In this document: piece after piece, positions 62,697 through 64,000 of the stretch | Layout: each line of letters begins with the position of its first letter | Position numbering within the stretch: position 1 is the first letter of the stretch | From: Embleya scabrispora DSM 41855 | GTDB taxonomy: Bacteria > Actinomycetota > Actinomycetes > Streptomycetales > Streptomycetaceae | Reading direction: 5' to 3' | DNA length: 64,000 nt | NCBI RefSeq assembly: GCF_000372745.1 | Contig: NZ_KB889708.1 | Coordinates: forward strand, 62,001 to 126,000 | The notes under the pieces: generated by a model | Databases searched by the model: none | What the model was told of the DNA's origin: nothing | Seen by the model: only the letters and a program-made list of their open reading frames with translations | Position numbers and translations under genes: made by a program

Positions 62697-63305
62697 GTGG
62701 CCGAGCAAGACGGAAACGCGGCCGAACCACAGCACGGTGACGACCTGGCCGGCGCGTTCGGCGGTAACGTGCGGCGACGCCGCGAGGAGGCGGGCCTGAC
62801 GCTGGAGCAGCTGTCCACACAGTCGTCGGTCAGTCGGGCGATGCTGTCCAAGGTCGAACGCGGCGAGAAGAGCCCGACGATCGGCGTCGCGTCCCGGATC
62901 GCCCACGCGCTCGATGTGTCGCTCTCGGACCTGATCGGTGCGCCTGCTGCTGCCGCGTCCGGTGTGGCCGTTGCCATGCGCAAGAACGAGCGCCCCGTTT
63001 TCCGTGACCCGGAAACCGGCTTCGAGCGGCACATCGTGTCAGCGGCCCCGGGCGCGGGACGAGCCGAGATGGTCGTCCACTACCTCCCCGCGCAGGTCTT
63101 CACCGGGCTGCTGCCCGCGTATCCGCCGGGTACGGAGAAACAACTCATGGTGCTCGAAGGCACCCTCACCGTCGCGGTCGGCGGGATCAGCCAGACCCTG
63201 AACACAGGCGACTCCCTGTTCTTCCAAGCCGACGCGGACCACGGCTTCGCCAACCGAACGAACGCTCCCTGCGAATACATCATGGTCATCTCGCGCAGAA
63301 CCTGA
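62697..63305 (+). CDS. XRE family regulator with C-terminal cupin domain
   Basis: A 202-residue regulator: an N-terminal helix-turn-helix_3 domain (residues about 20-78; VRRRREEAGLTLEQLSTQ, SRAMLSKVERGEKSPT) and a C-terminal small-molecule-binding cupin (about 130-200; PPGTEKQLMVLEGTLTVAVG, LNTGDSLFFQADADHGFANR). Proteins of this layout sense a metabolite and commonly control a neighbouring catabolic or detoxification gene. Here the divergent MBL hydrolase is the obvious target. The GTG start at 62697 is preceded by GAGGAG. A small gene follows 28 bp downstream on the same strand. Confidence 0.9.
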   Translation: MAEQDGNAAEPQHGDDLAGAFGGNVRRRREEAGLTLEQLSTQSSVSRAMLSKVERGEKSPTIGVASRIAHALDVSLSDLIGAPAAAASGVAVAMRKNERPVFRDPETGFERHIVSAAPGAGRAEMVVHYLPAQVFTGLLPAYPPGTEKQLMVLEGTLTVAVGGISQTLNTGDSLFFQADADHGFANRTNAPCEYIMVISRRT

Positions 63306-63333
63306 TCGGCCGCCTGACGCCGACGATCAGGCG

Positions 63334-63498
63334 ATGCGCCACGCCCTCGGCACCGTCACGCGAGGATTCGCCGCCGCGACGCCGGAAGCCCTCGCCGAAG
63401 GCCGGGAACTCGCACGGTCCATCGAGCAGAAGGCCCGTATGGACAACCTGATGATCGAGCTGGACGTGAGAACCGTGGAAATCCTCGGGAACGCCTGA
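63334..63498 (+). CDS. Small helical protein, possibly incomplete
   Basis: A 54-residue frame from ATG 63334: MRHALGTVTRGFAAATPEAL, AEGRELARSIEQKARMDNLM and IELDVRTVEILGNA. The composition is strongly protein-like and helical. No ribosome site is obvious at the ATG, and the frame continues open upstream of it, so this may be the end of a larger gene whose 5' part was lost, or a small unit downstream of the regulator. No family recognised. Confidence 0.45.
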   Translation: MRHALGTVTRGFAAATPEALAEGRELARSIEQKARMDNLMIELDVRTVEILGNA

Positions 63499-63558
63499 GC
63501 ATGTGTCGTGCCCCTGCCTCGACGGGCGACCGGGGCCGCGTGGCACCGGCACCGGCGA

Positions 63559-63590
63559 TCACGCGGTCGGTCACGCGGTCGGTCACGCGA
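63559..63590. repeat. Short 12-bp tandem repeat
   Basis: TCACGCGGTCGG occurs twice in direct succession (63559-63570, 63571-63582) and is followed by a third partial copy (TCACGCGA). It lies 37 bp upstream of the small Pro-rich peptide gene. It could be an iteron-like regulatory site or mere replication slippage. Confidence 0.5.
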
Positions 63591-63626
63591 TGATGGCTCG
63601 ACGTCACCGCGAGGAGGGACCTCGAC

Positions 63627-63743
63627 ATGGGTACGCACAACAAGCCCACACCGCCCCCGCGACCCGCTCCGGAGCCCTCCCCCGACGGCGACGACCCGAC
63701 GCTGCGCAACCCCGCTCCGGGCACGCGCAAGAAGCCGAAATGA
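63627..63743 (+). CDS. 38-residue Pro/Lys/Arg-rich peptide, possible RiPP precursor
   Basis: ATG 63627, preceded by a strong GAGGAGG ribosome site, encodes a 38-residue peptide. It has a Pro-rich N-terminal half (PTPPPRPAPEPSP), an acidic core DGDDPTLRNP and a basic tail GTRKKPK. Its stop overlaps an ATG of the next gene (ATGA, 63740-63743), a PIMT-like methyltransferase. PIMT-like enzymes are known to act on ribosomal peptides, converting Asp to aspartimide (fuscimiditide, imiditides), and this peptide offers three Asp residues in a charged context. Precursor status is inferred from size, coupling and partner; it could also be an ordinary small disordered protein. Confidence 0.55.
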   Translation: MGTHNKPTPPPRPAPEPSPDGDDPTLRNPAPGTRKKPK

Positions 63744-64000
63744 GCGTCGAGGACGAGCATCCGGGCGGTCGAAGCCCTGCATGCCTTGGGCGAGTTCGAG
63801 CATCCCTGGATGCGCGGGGCGTTCGCGGGGATTCCGCGGCACCGCTTCGTCCCCGACACCGTGTGGATTCCCGACGCGGGCGGCGGGTACCGCGCCCTGG
63901 AACGGTCCGCGAAGCCAAAACGGTGGGCCGAGGCGGTGTACGCGCCGCACGCCGCGTTGCTGTGCGCACGTGCCGGGCCCGACCGGGTGTGCACGGTCGA
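63740..64000 (+). pseudogene. PIMT-like methyltransferase N-terminus, cut by the window edge and frameshifted near its start
   Basis: From about 63768 the plus strand encodes VEALHALGEFEHPWMRGAFA, GIPRHRFVPDTVWIPD and, near the end, EAVYAPHAALLCARAG, which is the start of the PIMT (protein-L-isoaspartate methyltransferase) family: pre-motif helix, PRHxFVP, then the approach to the SAM site. The ATG that overlaps the peptide gene (63740) is in a different frame, and no ATG or GTG opens the homologous frame nearby, so a one-base indel around 63755-63765 has probably occurred. The SAM-binding motif lies beyond the edge. Could be a real mutation or a sequencing error. Confidence 0.55.

Overview
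The window is very GC-rich DNA with actinomycete codon usage, GTG starts, GGAGG-type ribosome binding sites, SARP, TetR, MerR and XRE regulators and secreted ricin-type lectins. It fits a Streptomyces-like actinomycete. No rRNA, convincing tRNA or CRISPR array was seen.

Left flank (1-13.1 kb): an accessory region of short intact genes between decaying ones. It holds a glycoside hydrolase 15 N-terminus cut by the window edge, a GH18 chitinase without a signal peptide, a TetR/nitroreductase pair (the reductase frameshifted), a small conserved protein, a SAM methyltransferase, a truncated EF-hand protein and a MerR regulator. Remnants of IS5-, IS630- and ISL3-type transposases, a group II intron reverse transcriptase, a TPR protein, an alpha/beta hydrolase and a helicase-associated domain lie among them.

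Core (13.2-46.6 kb): a complete-looking nitroaryl polyketide cluster of the aureothin/neoaureothin (spectinabilin)/luteoreticulin type. On the minus strand, in transcription order, come an AurF-like p-aminobenzoate N-oxygenase, a DAHP synthase, PKS-A (pseudo-ACP-KS-AT-DH-KR-ACP), a fused aminodeoxychorismate synthase, a P450, PKS-B (two KS-AT-DH-KR-ACP modules), PKS-C (KS-AT-ACP-KS-damaged AT-ACP-TE) and a pyrone-type O-methyltransferase. An acyl-CoA ligase is divergent from the N-oxygenase and a SARP regulator is convergent with the ligase. DAHP synthase and ADC synthase would feed chorismate into p-aminobenzoate, AurF would oxidise it to p-nitrobenzoate, the ligase would activate it, and the PKSs would extend it to a methyl-branched polyene ending in a pyrone that is O-methylated and oxidised by the P450. 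No enoylreductase is present, and the last acyltransferase has lost its catalytic His region. Two arrays of 7-bp repeats at exact 11-bp spacing, upstream of the N-oxygenase and of the P450, look like SARP operators and divide the minus-strand genes into two transcription units.

Right flank (46.6-64 kb): an MmpL-type transporter, a secreted nuclease/phosphatase with ricin-type repeats facing a small secreted ricin-type lectin, a two-gene unit encoding a MORN/TIGR02996/leucine-rich-repeat protein, a membrane-anchored unknown, ISL3 and Mu-type transposase remnants, a bactofilin-like beta-solenoid protein, a divergent MBL hydrolase / XRE-cupin regulator pair, and, at the edge, a 38-residue Pro/Lys/Arg-rich peptide gene next to a PIMT-like methyltransferase, possibly a RiPP locus.
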